From Aliiruegeria sabulilitoris (lineage in GTDB: Bacteria; Pseudomonadota; Alphaproteobacteria; Rhodobacterales; Rhodobacteraceae): DNA of 64,000 nucleotides. The position numbers were made by a program, and so were the translations under genes. The notes under the pieces are model-generated. The model ran no database searches. It was not told where the DNA came from and worked only from the letters and a program-made list of their open reading frames with translations. The stretch covers positions 1-64,000 of the forward strand of contig NZ_LOAS01000028.1 in assembly GCF_001558155.1 (NCBI RefSeq), written 5' to 3'. Positions 1 through 8,778 of this stretch are shown here, piece by piece; position 1 is the stretch's first letter, and every line of letters starts with the position of its first letter.

Positions 1-64
1 GAATCACGCCTACTGCCGAGTGTGAATCCCTTTTGTCAACACGACCTAGTAAAGGAGCCATCCA

Positions 65-253
65 ATGACAGTAAAAACGGTGGGCCTGGATTTGGCCAAG
101 GACGTTTTTCAGGTGCACTGCGTTTCGGCTACCGGGCGTAAGATCATCAACAAGAAAATCAAACGCGCGAAGCTGCTCGTCTTCCTCGCAGGCGCAGCAT
201 CACCGTCCTCACCCGAAGCGGCCATTCGTCGACGAGGCAGCGATTGGAAGTGA
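65..253 (+). pseudogene. IS110-family transposase, 5' fragment
   Basis: The first ~45 codons read as the start of an IS110-type transposase: a VGLDLAK motif carrying the first catalytic Asp of the DEDD nuclease domain, then FQVH and KRAKLL. IS110 transposases are normally about 300-400 aa. Similarity stops near base 195 and the frame closes at 253, so only the N-terminus survives. An AAGGAG ribosome site lies upstream of the ATG. It is an insertion-sequence scar and cannot encode an active enzyme. Confidence 0.75.
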
Positions 254-363
254 ATAGCCCAGACTTCCCGTTCTCTGGAACCATGATGCTCGGCCGCTGA
301 CCCGGCCTTGGTAACAACCAACATGATGGTAAGGATGTCCTTCTTCCGGGAATATCTGGACCG

Positions 364-531
364 TTACGGAAAGTTGCATGCTGGAGTCCTCGCGCGCTCA
401 CCCTCGGACAGTTCCACCGGACAAAGTGCTTTAACACTGGCGCTGGACATCTCCTCTTCCGATTTGTGATTTCCCGAGGCGCAACCTGCGAGGAAGGCGA
501 ACAGCATGACGTGTAAACGAGCTCTCTTCAT
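364..531 (-). CDS. small putative lipoprotein (55 aa)
   Basis: An ATG at 531 opens a 55-aa frame with a positively charged start (MKRAR), a short hydrophobic stretch and the lipobox FLAGC, then a polar tail rich in Ser and Glu. This pattern predicts export and lipidation at Cys17. The ribosome-binding site is weak and no family is recognised. It could be the stub of a longer lipoprotein, because the neighbourhood is full of truncated genes. Confidence 0.4.
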   Translation of the reverse strand: MKRARLHVMLFAFLAGCASGNHKSEEEMSSASVKALCPVELSEGERARTPACNFP

Positions 532-662
532 TGTTGGCGCGTTCCAGGCATTGAATCGTTGGCGTCAGGTTGCCGCAAGCGCGCTTGGTATAGCGGAGGA
601 CAGAACTCATAGCCAAAAATGACAGCTGCACAAAGTTTCCCAGTTGCCCTGCGATTGAGGAA

Positions 663-1271
663 TCAATGGGAAAACAGAGTGGTTACGAAATGAATTCGAC
701 TGTTCTGCGCCCCGTTCAAGGCCACCGAACTGCGTTTGAAAAACGGTTGACCGTTCTGTTCCATGTTACACTTGCGGGCTGCTTCAATGGCTTTCAACGT
801 TCCGTCCAAGCTGACGGTAAAAGCATAGGAATCTTCCGGGAAGACAATCATTTTATACTTCTTCATGACATCGTCGACGAAACCCGGATTGTTGGTCGGA
901 AAATACCCACCAACATAGCCATCTGCGAGGTTCTTGGTTTTCGGCTTTGCCTCGGCACTGTAGAGGTTGCCATCCAATGACAGAACAATGGGTTTCTTCC
1001 GGTTCTTTACCTCGGCGTTTTGAGTGAACACTCCAAGGTAGCCAAACTCGTGATCCTTGGTCAGGCCCATTTGCACGACGTTGGCATTTTCGTCCTTTCG
1101 CTCGATCAGGCAGGCGCCCCGACCTTCATCTACGTAGATCGTCCAACCGGACTCCTCACCCCATTCAGTAAAAGTGGAGTCCTTGGACGGTAGAACGTCC
1201 GACGCAGCGAAAGCTTGCGTTGCAAGTACGGTGGCGGCGACGGTGGACGTCAAGAGTTTGAATTTGGACAC
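663..1271 (-). CDS. secreted hypothetical protein (202 aa)
   Basis: The protein starts with a clear Sec signal peptide (Lys-rich start, hydrophobic core to about residue 20, cleavage after AFA). The mature part is a soluble domain with the segment GWTIYVDEGRGACLIER and two cysteines (about residues 54 and 168) that could form a disulfide. It is probably periplasmic. I do not recognise a named family. It stands alone on the minus strand between IS scars. AGGGAG lies a few bases upstream of the ATG at 1271, which supports this start. Confidence 0.7.
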   Translation of the reverse strand: MSKFKLLTSTVAATVLATQAFAASDVLPSKDSTFTEWGEESGWTIYVDEGRGACLIERKDENANVVQMGLTKDHEFGYLGVFTQNAEVKNRKKPIVLSLDGNLYSAEAKPKTKNLADGYVGGYFPTNNPGFVDDVMKKYKMIVFPEDSYAFTVSLDGTLKAIEAARKCNMEQNGQPFFKRSSVALNGAQNSRIHFVTTLFSH

Positions 1272-1414
1272 AATAATCTCCCTTTAGAGGCGTTTCACAA
1301 ACGAGTCGCCCATCGGCAAAGGCTGCAATGGATCCGCCGACACCTCAAGGCGCATGTCCGTCCAAGACAGTCGAAGAGAAATCAGTCGGACGTGGCCGCG
1401 ACGCTTTGGCCAAG

Positions 1415-1566
1415 TCAGTTCAGATTAGGATCGACCCAAACCTTTGTTCCTGCGGCAGTCGCCGAGGCTTTCCAACCCTGATCTGTGATGTAAAAGATCG
1501 CCCGCCCATCGACAAATGTCATGTTCAAGTTTGTCTTCTCATCTCCGAACATCGTTCCGGCTTCGG
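1415..1566 (-). pseudogene. 3' remnant of an unknown gene cut by IS3 DNA
   Basis: Reading the minus strand from the end of the IS3 relic gives an open frame ending TGA at 1415-1417, including the segment TFVDGRAIFYITDQGWKAS. The composition looks like real protein (a short beta-rich C-terminal stretch). No start precedes it, because IS3-derived sequence abuts it near 1566. It is best read as the surviving C-terminus of a chromosomal gene. Function unknown. Confidence 0.4.
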
Positions 1567-1997
1567 CAGGTGCGATCCCTCGATGGTGCGGATGATCTCC
1601 AGCTTCTCGGTTGCGAGGTATCTCTTTCCTCGAACTCCCCAGCCCCTGTCATGCTTTTTTTGAGCAATCGGTTCTCAAGGGGCAGGTCTGCCACGCATTC
1701 CTTCAGGGCCATGGCCTCCGAACGCAGATCCTTCACCTCGGGCGATGTCGCCTGGCGCGCCGTGTCGCCCGACAATCGACGCTTACCCGACTCCAGGAAT
1801 TCCTTCGACCAATTGTAATACAGACTCCCGGAAATCCCCCCGCGGCGGCACAGCGCCGAGATGCTCTCCTCGCCGCGAAGGCCCGCCAAAACAATGCGGA
1901 TCTTCTCCTCCGCCGAATAGGTCTGACGGGTCTTGCGACGAATGTTCTTGACCAGCTTGTCAGCTGCGTCCTTTGACGTTCCGGATTTCTTGTCCAT
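1566..1997 (-). pseudogene. IS3 transposase orfA/orfB remnant
   Basis: The start at 1997 (MDKKSG) has GGAGCG upstream. The protein is a helix-turn-helix orfA with the typical segment YSAEEKIRIVLAGLRGEESI, a C-terminal leucine-rich helix and ELRLLKKSMTG-like end (here ENRLLKKSMTG). The orfA stop codon seen in the intact copy is absent, and the frame runs into orfB codons before breaking. It parallels the intact orfA at 50709-51074 and is a decayed gene. Confidence 0.7.
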
Positions 1998-2082
1998 CTT
2001 CGCTCCATGAAGGTTACGATGAACCAGAAATCCTCCGTTGTTCAAATCCTCAAATCTGTCCCACAGGTGCTGACGTCAGACA
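1566..2082 (-). mobile_element. IS3-family element, right-end relic
   Basis: The relic keeps one terminal motif (CTGACGTCAGACA, 2070-2082), the orfA gene and the first codons of orfB. The same terminal motif ends the intact IS3 copy at 49656-51161, so the two are related, though their orfA proteins differ clearly. The orfB part stops after a segment like the intact copy's EKLEII...EGSHL, near 1566. The left end is missing, so it cannot move by itself. Confidence 0.75.
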
Positions 2083-2574
2083 CGCCGCCTGCTTCCCGAA
2101 GTCCGGGATATACTGGAAGGAGACACCGGCATGTTGGAGTTCGATGCCTTCCGCCTCAAGAGCCCCATGAAACGGATCAATCTGGGCATGACAGAGGTCG
2201 CTCGCGAGACAATGGCGCGCATTGGAATGAGCAACCTTGACGATACGTCAGTCTCGAAGCTGGTCGGCGTTCTCCAATCCACGTCGATCGATGCCTATCA
2301 TTCGGTTTTGCCCTTGAATATGGCGTCGGCCATCCTCGATGTGCCAACCAGAACATTGCAGGCCGCGTTGAAACAGGAGGGGACGAGCTTCGCGAAACTT
2401 CGCGAACAGGCGCGACACAAGGCTGCAAAACGAGAGCACCTTGCCGGTCGATCAATCGGCGAGACAGCCGCATGGGTTGGCTTCGCCCAACGGCAGACGT
2501 TTTCGGAGGCCTTCTCGAAATGGCAGGGATGCCCGCCCTCGGTCTTTCTCTCCCAGGCGCACAAGAATGCTTAG
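2083..2574 (+). pseudogene. AraC-family regulator, N-terminally truncated
   Basis: The C-terminal half is an AraC/XylS DNA-binding domain: ILDVPTRTLQAALKQEGTSF corresponds to the first helix-turn-helix, and IGETAAWVGFAQRQTFSEAF followed by WQGCPPSVF to the second helix-turn-helix and the usual Gly-x-x-Pro end. The frame stays open right up to the IS3 terminus at 2082 with no start in the coding context. The N-terminal sensor domain was therefore lost to the IS. An internal ATG at 2131 after AAGGAGA could still give a short DNA-binding protein. Confidence 0.65.
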
Positions 2575-2711
2575 CCGGACATGTCGTGGGTTTGGCCGTG
2601 TCACAGAAAAGGTCAGCCGAGTCTCTTGCCTGAAAGCGTGCCGCGTGAAGGGTTATTATGAAACGAGGCCTTGGCCGCGTGTATCCAGCTTCCCCCAAAA
2701 GGAAATCCTCC

Positions 2712-3158
2712 ATGAGCCTTCGAGGTCTTCGACCCCTTCATGGCATTCTTGCCGCAGCTCTGTTCGCTGCGCTGCCTACAATCGCGACGGCGGACATCAT
2801 GAAAACCTGCAAGTCGGAAATCGGGAACCACTGCAGCGATGGTCGGAACGGAAATGGGCGCATTGCCACCTGTCGATTCAGCCATTCAGGCTCCCTCTCA
2901 GGCGCCTGCGCAAATGACATCACGGCGCTGAGCAGTTCCCGATCCGTTGCCCGCCTTGTGCCCGCAGAGGTGACCAATCTCAAGGGAACAACCCATGAAA
3001 CCGAATTACGCGCGGCTTGTACGTCAGACGCCGCCCACCTTTGCCCAGGTGTCAGCACAGCCGACGAAAGGGTTCTGGCTTGCCTCTACGCACACGACAA
3101 TCGATTGAGCGGTTCTTGCAAGACGACAGGCAAACGGGTCATTTCCCAGATCAGGTAA
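2712..3158 (+). CDS. secreted cysteine-rich repeat protein
   Basis: From the ATG at 2712 (AAAGGAAA upstream) the protein has a signal peptide ending TIATA, then two repeats of about 55 residues. Each carries the pattern C...CxD...R(I/V)xxCxxxHxxxLSxxC, seen in the first copy around MKTCKSEIGNHC and in the second around RAACTSDAAHLC. This resembles the cysteine-rich GLG1-type repeats found in some bacterial periplasmic proteins. Eight regularly placed cysteines suggest disulfide bonding in the periplasm. The role is unknown. An upstream ATG at 2658 would add a non-signal extension, so I prefer 2712. Confidence 0.65.
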   Translation: MSLRGLRPLHGILAAALFAALPTIATADIMKTCKSEIGNHCSDGRNGNGRIATCRFSHSGSLSGACANDITALSSSRSVARLVPAEVTNLKGTTHETELRAACTSDAAHLCPGVSTADERVLACLYAHDNRLSGSCKTTGKRVISQIR

Positions 3159-3171
3159 CCCGAAGATACCC

Positions 3172-3756
3172 CTAACCGCCATATCCCGCGCGGGCGCCGC
3201 CGGCCTTGCCAAAGCCCCCGCGGGAGGCAGCCGTTGCCTTGGTCATGGGCGGTTTTCCGACAGTGGTGGGGGCCTTCGTGAACTGGTTGGCACCAAGTTT
3301 CGCTTTGCCCGAATTTCCCGAGTAGACGCTGGAACCGGAAGCGTTGGTGAACTTGCCATCGGCCGTGCGATACATCGGCTGGGAACGTGCGTAACCGCCG
3401 CGCCCGCTCAGCATGTTGCCGATCAGGTAGCCGGTGAGCAGCGGCATGAATATGCTGCCTGACCCGCCGCTGGCCACCTGTTCCTCCGACCCACAGGCAC
3501 CTTCACCGTGCTGCGCCTCGCAGACTTCCAGGCTGTCATAGCGCGGGGCGGTCTCAACATGCAGTTGCTCGGCCTCGGCAATAGCAGTTTCACAATCGGC
3601 GGTGGTCAGGAGTCCATCGCCGGCGGCGGCGGCCTCCTTGCAGCTACGCAGGTCGGGAAAGGCCTGGGCATCCACTTGCTCCTCCCGGCAGCCGGAAAGC
3701 GTGAAGGCGGCGGCACCGACAATACAGAGTGCAACGGTTTTCGAACGTTTTGTCAT
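3172..3756 (-). CDS. ygiB: YgiB-like lipoprotein (DUF1190)
   Basis: The protein starts with a signal sequence and lipobox (FTLSGC, Cys at ~22). It then follows the layout of E. coli YgiB: a Cys-containing region with CETAIAEAE, the segment APRYDSLEVCEAQHGEGAC, a Gly/Met-rich hydrophobic stretch (FMPLLTGYLIGNML), then a Tyr/Gly-rich tail ending SRGGFGKAG. YgiB proteins are envelope lipoproteins of unknown function, usually paired with the ATP-grasp protein YgiC, as here: the ygiC-like gene ends 20 bp upstream. It converges on the cysteine-rich gene with only 13 bp between the stops. Confidence 0.85.
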   Translation of the reverse strand: MTKRSKTVALCIVGAAAFTLSGCREEQVDAQAFPDLRSCKEAAAAGDGLLTTADCETAIAEAEQLHVETAPRYDSLEVCEAQHGEGACGSEEQVASGGSGSIFMPLLTGYLIGNMLSGRGGYARSQPMYRTADGKFTNASGSSVYSGNSGKAKLGANQFTKAPTTVGKPPMTKATAASRGGFGKAGGARAGYGG

Positions 3757-3775
3757 GGGATAATCCTACGCTTTC

Positions 3776-5002
3776 TCATTTCCGGATGAAATGCGGCTTG
3801 AACCGCGACAGGTCTTGGGTGATCCGGGATCGATCTTCCCGCATTCCCATGCCGACGCAGGTTTCGCCGACGACCCATGCTCCCACCACCGGGCGGAATC
3901 CGTCGAAAACCGGAAGCGGATGATAGGCCTGAATGATCTTCGGATGGGCCGCATAAGTAGCATTGCTGGATTCCTCGACCGTCTTTCCGCATTCGACAAT
4001 CGACATCGACGCGCCTTCGCGAGAAAAGATCGGCTTTCTGACATAGCCCGTGGCGAGGCCGTCGGCAGACCGGGCAAACAGTGTCTCCACATCTGTCGCC
4101 GCGCTGCCCTGGCCGTCCAGTGCCGCGCTGATATCCGCCTCGAAGAAGGCCGGGAGCAGGTTCGGATGGCCCTCGAACATCTCCCACAACACCGCCAGCA
4201 GGCCTTTGTTGGACAGTACTGCTTTCCAAGCGGGCTCCAGCATCAGGCAACCGGCATCGGCGATCCGCGCCGCGTAATCGTCCCGCAACAGGTCTTCCCA
4301 GGGGTAGAGCTTGAAGAGCGTGCCGATAACCCGGTCCTCGTTGTCAATGAACTGTCCATCCGCACTGATCCCGATCTGTTCCAGATCGGTGTAATGCGCC
4401 CCCATCCCGGCCTCGCGCGCGGCCCAGCCCATGCATTCCACCGTGCCGTAATCTTCGGGCGTGTCCGCGGCGGCGGCGAAGTGGATGTCGGTTCCTTCCG
4501 CAAAGAGTGTCCTGAACCTTTCCACCAGCGCCTCGTGAATGCCATTGAACTGGTCGGCGCCGGCTTGCAGCGCGCCGTGCTCAAGCTGTTGTTCCAGCCA
4601 AAGCCACTGGAAGGAGGCGGATTCATAGAGCGAAGTCGGCGTGTCGGCGTTGTATTCCAACAGTTTCGCCGGGCCGTTGCCATCATAGGCAAGATCGAAA
4701 CGGCCATAGATCTCGGGGTCCTGCCGCTCCCAGCTTTCCGCAACCAGCGCCCAGTGCGGCTCGGGGATGGCCAGCTTCTTCAGCAACGCTTCACTGGACA
4801 GGATCCGGGCGACGGCATCCCGGCACATGGCGTGCAGCTCCGTCGATGGATCCTCGATGTCGTCCTCTATTTCCTGCAGGGTAAAGGCATAGGCGCTGGT
4901 TTCGTCCCAATAGGGTTCGCCGTGCATGTCGGCAAAGGTGAAGCCGAGTTCCTCTGCCTGCTCTCGCCAGCCGGGCCGCTCGGGAATGTGTACCTTTTCC
5001 AT
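3776..5002 (-). CDS. ygiC: YgiC-like ATP-grasp protein (glutathionylspermidine synthase family)
   Basis: A 408-aa protein with the features of the glutathionylspermidine synthetase-like ATP-grasp family: RFDLAYDGNGPAKLLEYNADTPTSL near residue 100, the segment TLFKLYPWEDLL near 230, LSNKGLL near 275, and KPIFSREGASM near 335. Family members join an amine to a peptide-like acid using ATP. YgiC itself has the fold but no proven substrate. The ATG at 5002 follows AGGAG. The frame is open further upstream to 5293, but that extension looks non-coding. It is co-directional with the ygiB-like gene, the standard pair. Confidence 0.85.
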   Translation of the reverse strand: MEKVHIPERPGWREQAEELGFTFADMHGEPYWDETSAYAFTLQEIEDDIEDPSTELHAMCRDAVARILSSEALLKKLAIPEPHWALVAESWERQDPEIYGRFDLAYDGNGPAKLLEYNADTPTSLYESASFQWLWLEQQLEHGALQAGADQFNGIHEALVERFRTLFAEGTDIHFAAAADTPEDYGTVECMGWAAREAGMGAHYTDLEQIGISADGQFIDNEDRVIGTLFKLYPWEDLLRDDYAARIADAGCLMLEPAWKAVLSNKGLLAVLWEMFEGHPNLLPAFFEADISAALDGQGSAATDVETLFARSADGLATGYVRKPIFSREGASMSIVECGKTVEESSNATYAAHPKIIQAYHPLPVFDGFRPVVGAWVVGETCVGMGMREDRSRITQDLSRFKPHFIRK

Positions 5003-5051
5003 GTCTTCGCTCCTGATAGCCCTGCCGCCTTGCCCTCCGAACCCCGACAGG

Positions 5052-5306
5052 TCAACCCGGATTGAGCGGTGGAAGCGCCGTCTGCCTTGTTCTTCTGGTC
5101 GCGAGCCACCAGTCGCGCTCGCTCTGGAAGGCGGCGGACACCACGGCCCAGCCTCCCCCATCGTCACCATGCCCGCGATAGGCCTGCGCCCCGATCCCGG
5201 CCAGCGCGGCCTCCACCTCTGGCGCAACGGTTCCTCGGCACCGCAGCCTGAAAAAACAATGTCCCTCGGCGAGTTGAGATACCTGATGGACATCGCGCCT
5301 GCACAA
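5052..5306 (-). CDS. hypothetical protein or gene remnant (84 aa)
   Basis: A frame with a TTG start encodes residues such as GHCFFRLRCRG and AYRGHGDDGGGWAVVSAAFQ, which look more protein-like than the competing frames here. No ATG and no convincing ribosome site precede it. It lies just upstream of ygiC on the same strand and could be the tail of a lost neighbour. I do not recognise it. Confidence 0.25.
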   Translation of the reverse strand: MCRRDVHQVSQLAEGHCFFRLRCRGTVAPEVEAALAGIGAQAYRGHGDDGGGWAVVSAAFQSERDWWLATRRTRQTALPPLNPG

Positions 5307-6841
5307 ACAATGACAGATGCCGTAGTTCAGATGCCGACCATCACATCCGCAACCGGCCAGACGGCGTCACAGCAGGTTCGGCGCGACGCTTCCACTCGCT
5401 GTCGAGTCCGATATTACTGCCTCCTCCGTTTCGCAGAGCAGATGAAATTCGACTTCGGAGATCAAGAGATCGTTTGGGGCCAGAAAATCCGGGGTCGGAG
5501 CGCTCACTCCGAAGCCTCGTCGTCTGTGAAGTGAGCGGTGTACCAAAACCGTATGAACGGTTAGTGCAGAGGTTCACTGAACCAACTTACTTGGGCGAAA
5601 CCGCTGATCTTGCGTTTGGCCTTGCGCCAGACAATAACATATCGGTTAAAATTCAGTACATTAGCGACCACCCACCTCCCTCATGCACCACGACCGGCAG
5701 CAATGCGCAGGAAGCGGTCTGTCGGAGGGAGTGAAGGGAACGGCGGCTGTGTCCCGCTGAACTGACCTTGGGCTTTCTCTTGCCGAACGTCCGGTCCTCT
5801 TCGATAGAGACGGCTGATGGATGTCGGTAGCCGGAAATGCTGCGCTGCCGAGGATGACCGCGATGTCGGCATTACCGTGGGTCGTTTCGCACTTCATTGA
5901 GACAGTTGAAGGCCACGCATGCGCTGGACCGCCCGGTTGATCCGGCTCCTCCTGCTGAGAGCCGGATCAACCAGCCGCCCGCAGAGCAAACTGAAGACCG
6001 GATACGGGAGAGATCCTGACACGGCTTGAGAACTGCCAATTCGCAGCTCTGAACACCACACCTGGCCTCGCACGGTCCCGGGGCTGCGGCTGTCTTGCCT
6101 GGGGGCCGCGTGCTCGCGCTCCTGCGGAGATCGCACCTCCATCCGTGCGGGGAGCCCGGGTATGGCGTCCTGTCGGCCCGAACCTACGCTGTCAGGCCAT
6201 TCCTGGTGGTGCTTGAAGGCGCAGTGAGAAACCGTGGCCGTCGCCGTGGGCTGTCGTCGAGGAGAGGGCTCATGGGAGCGTTTCCCAGGGCCTTCGAAAC
6301 GAAAACCGCGGCAAGGGCACTCACCGCAACGCGTTTCGCTGACGTCCTGCCGGCGGATGAGAATATCCTTCGGGATCTCTGCGAGGTTCTTGCTGCGGTC
6401 GAGACGGTCGACCCGATCTCTGGTCCCGTGGGGCTGTGCGGTGAAGATGGTCCGTCTGTCCGAGGCATCATGATCTCGCTCGACTTCGTGCCGCAAGCGC
6501 TGGAGAAGCTGCCTCCCGGCCGCGTCGAGGGTGTTGTCGGGAGCGAAGCGCACGCGGGAGAGCCGCATCAAGCCATTCGGTGCTATCGCGCGACGCCCGG
6601 CCCGTTGCTCAAGCGGTTCGGCACCTGAGTGTCTTTCCAGTTCCTTAGGGCCGACCGGCGGAGCCGTGCGCCGGTCCCTGCCGCGCGCCATCGAGACAAG
6701 GCCTCTCGATCAACTTTCGCGCCCGCCGGAGGCGGGTATTTGCGTCGGGCCACGAAGATCACGCAAGAAAAAATCCGGAATCCGTTTCCGCCCTTTTCCG
6801 GTCAACCCGATCTCCCGCGTGAAGAGGACGGGAAGGGCCGA
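5307..6841. other. 1.5-kb stretch without a supportable gene
   Basis: Long open frames occur on both strands between 5894 and 6691, but their products are Arg/Pro-rich, mutually overlapping and lack recognisable motifs, as expected of shadow frames in GC-rich DNA. The only clear structure is the inverted repeat at 5935-5972. This looks like the junction between the old chromosome flank and the integrated element that starts near 6842. Confidence 0.5.
5935..5972. repeat. perfect 14-bp inverted repeat
   Basis: GGTTGATCCGGCTC (5935-5948) is followed after 10 bases by its exact reverse complement (5959-5972). No run of T follows on either side, so a simple intrinsic terminator is not well supported. 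It could be a protein-binding site or the end of a small lost element. Confidence 0.6.
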
Positions 6842-7156
6842 ATGACGACCGAGAGCAATCAAGCGAATGACTTCCAGGCGGCGCTCAATGCGGCCCGGGC
6901 TCAGGTCGTCTCGCAGGAATGCACCCTCGTTTCGACTGAAGAACTGGCGGCGATCGCGCGCTACGCAGGCGTGACAGACGCGTTCCGTCAATGGCTCAAG
7001 AAGATCGGTCTGGAACACCTTCCGGGGCGGCCCGGGATCTTCGACCTGAAGCACTTCCGTTTCTGTCTCGACCGCCTCCAGGGACTGGAGCCCACCCAAG
7101 GGTCGGCGGCCGAGGCGATTTCACTGACAGAGCAGAGGAGACTGCGCCGTGAGTAA
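6842..7156 (+). CDS. small protein upstream of integrase (104 aa)
   Basis: The ATG at 6842 follows GGGAAGGG. The protein is mostly helical and includes a segment (TEELAAIARYAGVTDAFRQW) that could form a helix-turn-helix. Its stop overlaps the start of the recombinase gene by 8 bp, so the two are translationally coupled. A role as recombination directionality factor or integrase regulator is inferred from position only. No family is recognised. Confidence 0.6.
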   Translation: MTTESNQANDFQAALNAARAQVVSQECTLVSTEELAAIARYAGVTDAFRQWLKKIGLEHLPGRPGIFDLKHFRFCLDRLQGLEPTQGSAAEAISLTEQRRLRRE

Positions 7157-8270
7157 GACAGCGCTGCCTAAAGGCATCCATCGCGTCAAGAAGGCAACCG
7201 CCGCGGGTGTGGTCAGGTATCATTACGTCTGTCGAGGTGGGCCGAAGTTCTGGGATTCGAACTCGCAGGTCGTGGAAGGATCGCTGGCCTATCTCGCTGC
7301 CTATCGACAGGCGAACACGAGTGCGGCCGAAGCCGCGCGCACGCATCGCGCGAATAAAATGCTCACGCCCGATGCGATGGATGAGTACCGCCGCAGCATT
7401 CACTATCGAAAGCTCAACGCGCGGACGAAAGCTGACTATGAGAAGTACATGACGAACTTCGAGGCCGAGTTCGCCGAAGACCCGATCAAGCTGTTCGAGG
7501 AGGAGGAGTCCCTGGCCGAGATCATCGCCTGGCAGAACCAGTGGGCGCACTCGCCGCGCATGTTCGACTACTCGACCCAGGTCATCCGCCGGTTCCTGAA
7601 CCGCATGCGGCAATCCGGGGTAATCAAACGTCACTTCTTCCGTGACATCGAGGCGGTCTACAGGGTCAATCGTGCCCACCTTGTATGGAAGCCGGAAGAG
7701 ATCGCAGCGGTCCTCGAGGTCGCGAGACCGGCGGAAAGGCGGATCGTTGTCGCGATGTCCGAGGGCGGCCTGGCACCCGCCGATGTCGGGCGGCTGAACA
7801 GGGGGCATATCGAGAAAACCCCGAAGGCCCGGCGCCTTCTTCTTGATCGCGTGAAGACTGGTCAGGCAACCGCCATCGCGGCCACGCCGGCGATCGAAGA
7901 TCTCATCGACACGATGGATGATGACCAGTGGCTCATCGTGCCGGCGCTGTCCGGCGGGCGCCTGACGCCCGAACGCGCCGCGCAGATCGTTCGCGACCTG
8001 ATCGATCGCGCGAATGCCGACGGCGTGATCCGGGTGCGCCCCGAACTGCGCCCCTACGACATGCGGGGCACCGCAGCGACGGCGCTGCTGCGCGCCGGGT
8101 GCGGGCTGAACGAGATCGCCGTGGCAATGGGGTGGAGCATCCGTCACGCATCGAAAATGATCGAGCATTACGCGCGCCTGATACCCGAGGTCACCGACGA
8201 AATCCTCGAGAAACTCGAACGGGCAAAGGCCTCCGCCAATGTCTTCGACGGCGACGACAAGGACGTCTGA
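7149..8270 (+). CDS. tyrosine recombinase-like integrase, divergent active site
   Basis: A 373-aa protein with an N-terminal core-binding region (~75-175) and a C-terminal catalytic fold (~180-360). The Lys of the beta-hairpin (RVKTGQAT), the second Arg (YDMRGTAAT) and the nucleophilic Tyr (EHYARL) are present. At the first Arg position the protein reads GLAPADVGRL where active enzymes usually have an Arg, and the usual HxxR box reads YDMR. Many phage-type integrases of Rhodobacterales look like this, so it may be active. It is coupled to the preceding gene and probably mobilised the 6.8-15.4 kb element. Confidence 0.75.
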   Translation: MSKTALPKGIHRVKKATAAGVVRYHYVCRGGPKFWDSNSQVVEGSLAYLAAYRQANTSAAEAARTHRANKMLTPDAMDEYRRSIHYRKLNARTKADYEKYMTNFEAEFAEDPIKLFEEEESLAEIIAWQNQWAHSPRMFDYSTQVIRRFLNRMRQSGVIKRHFFRDIEAVYRVNRAHLVWKPEEIAAVLEVARPAERRIVVAMSEGGLAPADVGRLNRGHIEKTPKARRLLLDRVKTGQATAIAATPAIEDLIDTMDDDQWLIVPALSGGRLTPERAAQIVRDLIDRANADGVIRVRPELRPYDMRGTAATALLRAGCGLNEIAVAMGWSIRHASKMIEHYARLIPEVTDEILEKLERAKASANVFDGDDKDV

Positions 8271-8297
8271 ACCAGAAATACACGATCATGCGACTTG

Positions 8298-8324
8298 GGC
8301 CCGGTGCGCTGCATCGGGCCTTTC
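8298..8324 (+). terminator. intrinsic terminator after integrase
   Basis: GGCCCGGTGC, a 3-base loop and GCATCGGGCC form a 10-bp stem (one G-T pair) followed by TTTCT. It lies 27 bp after the integrase stop codon. Confidence 0.65.
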
Positions 8325-8361
8325 TGCATCTCCTGGTGGATTCGAAGCCAGGAGTCACGCC

Positions 8362-8391
8362 TGTAAACCGGGGTGTAAACTGCCTGTAAAC
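8362..8391 (+). repeat. three TGTAAAC direct repeats
   Basis: TGTAAAC occurs at 8362, 8374 and 8385, a spacing of about one helical turn, just downstream of the integrase. Regular short repeats here could be arm-type or accessory binding sites of the recombination system. No tRNA or obvious attachment core is seen beside them. Confidence 0.4.
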
Positions 8392-8778
8392 TTGCCACTT
8401 CAGGGCCCCGAAAATCGGGCGCTGAAGTCGGAAATGTCCAGGAAAAAAAGGTGGAGGCGAGTACCGGAATCACTGTTTATTTGATTCCAATGCTTTACAT
8501 GCCAACCTTCCAATTTGTGCCAACAAATATACCAACATAGGTCGGAAATACCCGATGGGACCAAATGGACTCTATTTCAATGGGTTACGACCCCGGACAC
8601 TATCCCCACTTTCGGCGATGCCTACAGATGTCCGGCATCTCGTGTAACGCCCTGATTTGGCTGCATTTGCAGTCCAGGGTCGTCCGGTCTGATCCAAGGG
8701 CGGTCAAGAAAACTGAATGTATTCAGGGGGTATGATGAAAATCACACTGGCGCGATTCCCAATTCGATTTCCACGGCC
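8392..8778. other. intergenic stretch, no gene seen
   Basis: About 390 bp with lower GC than its surroundings and no supportable frame or RNA gene. It separates two integrase genes and may contain the attachment site of one of them. Confidence 0.4.

Noticed and set aside
3791-5065. 424-aa plus-strand frame opposite ygiC
   Set aside because: It is the antisense shadow of a clear ATP-grasp gene and has no family motif of its own.
5894-6691. 265-aa minus-strand frame and a 177-aa plus-strand frame
   Set aside because: They overlap each other, are Arg/Pro-rich, lack motifs and ribosome sites, and look like shadow frames of GC-rich non-coding DNA.
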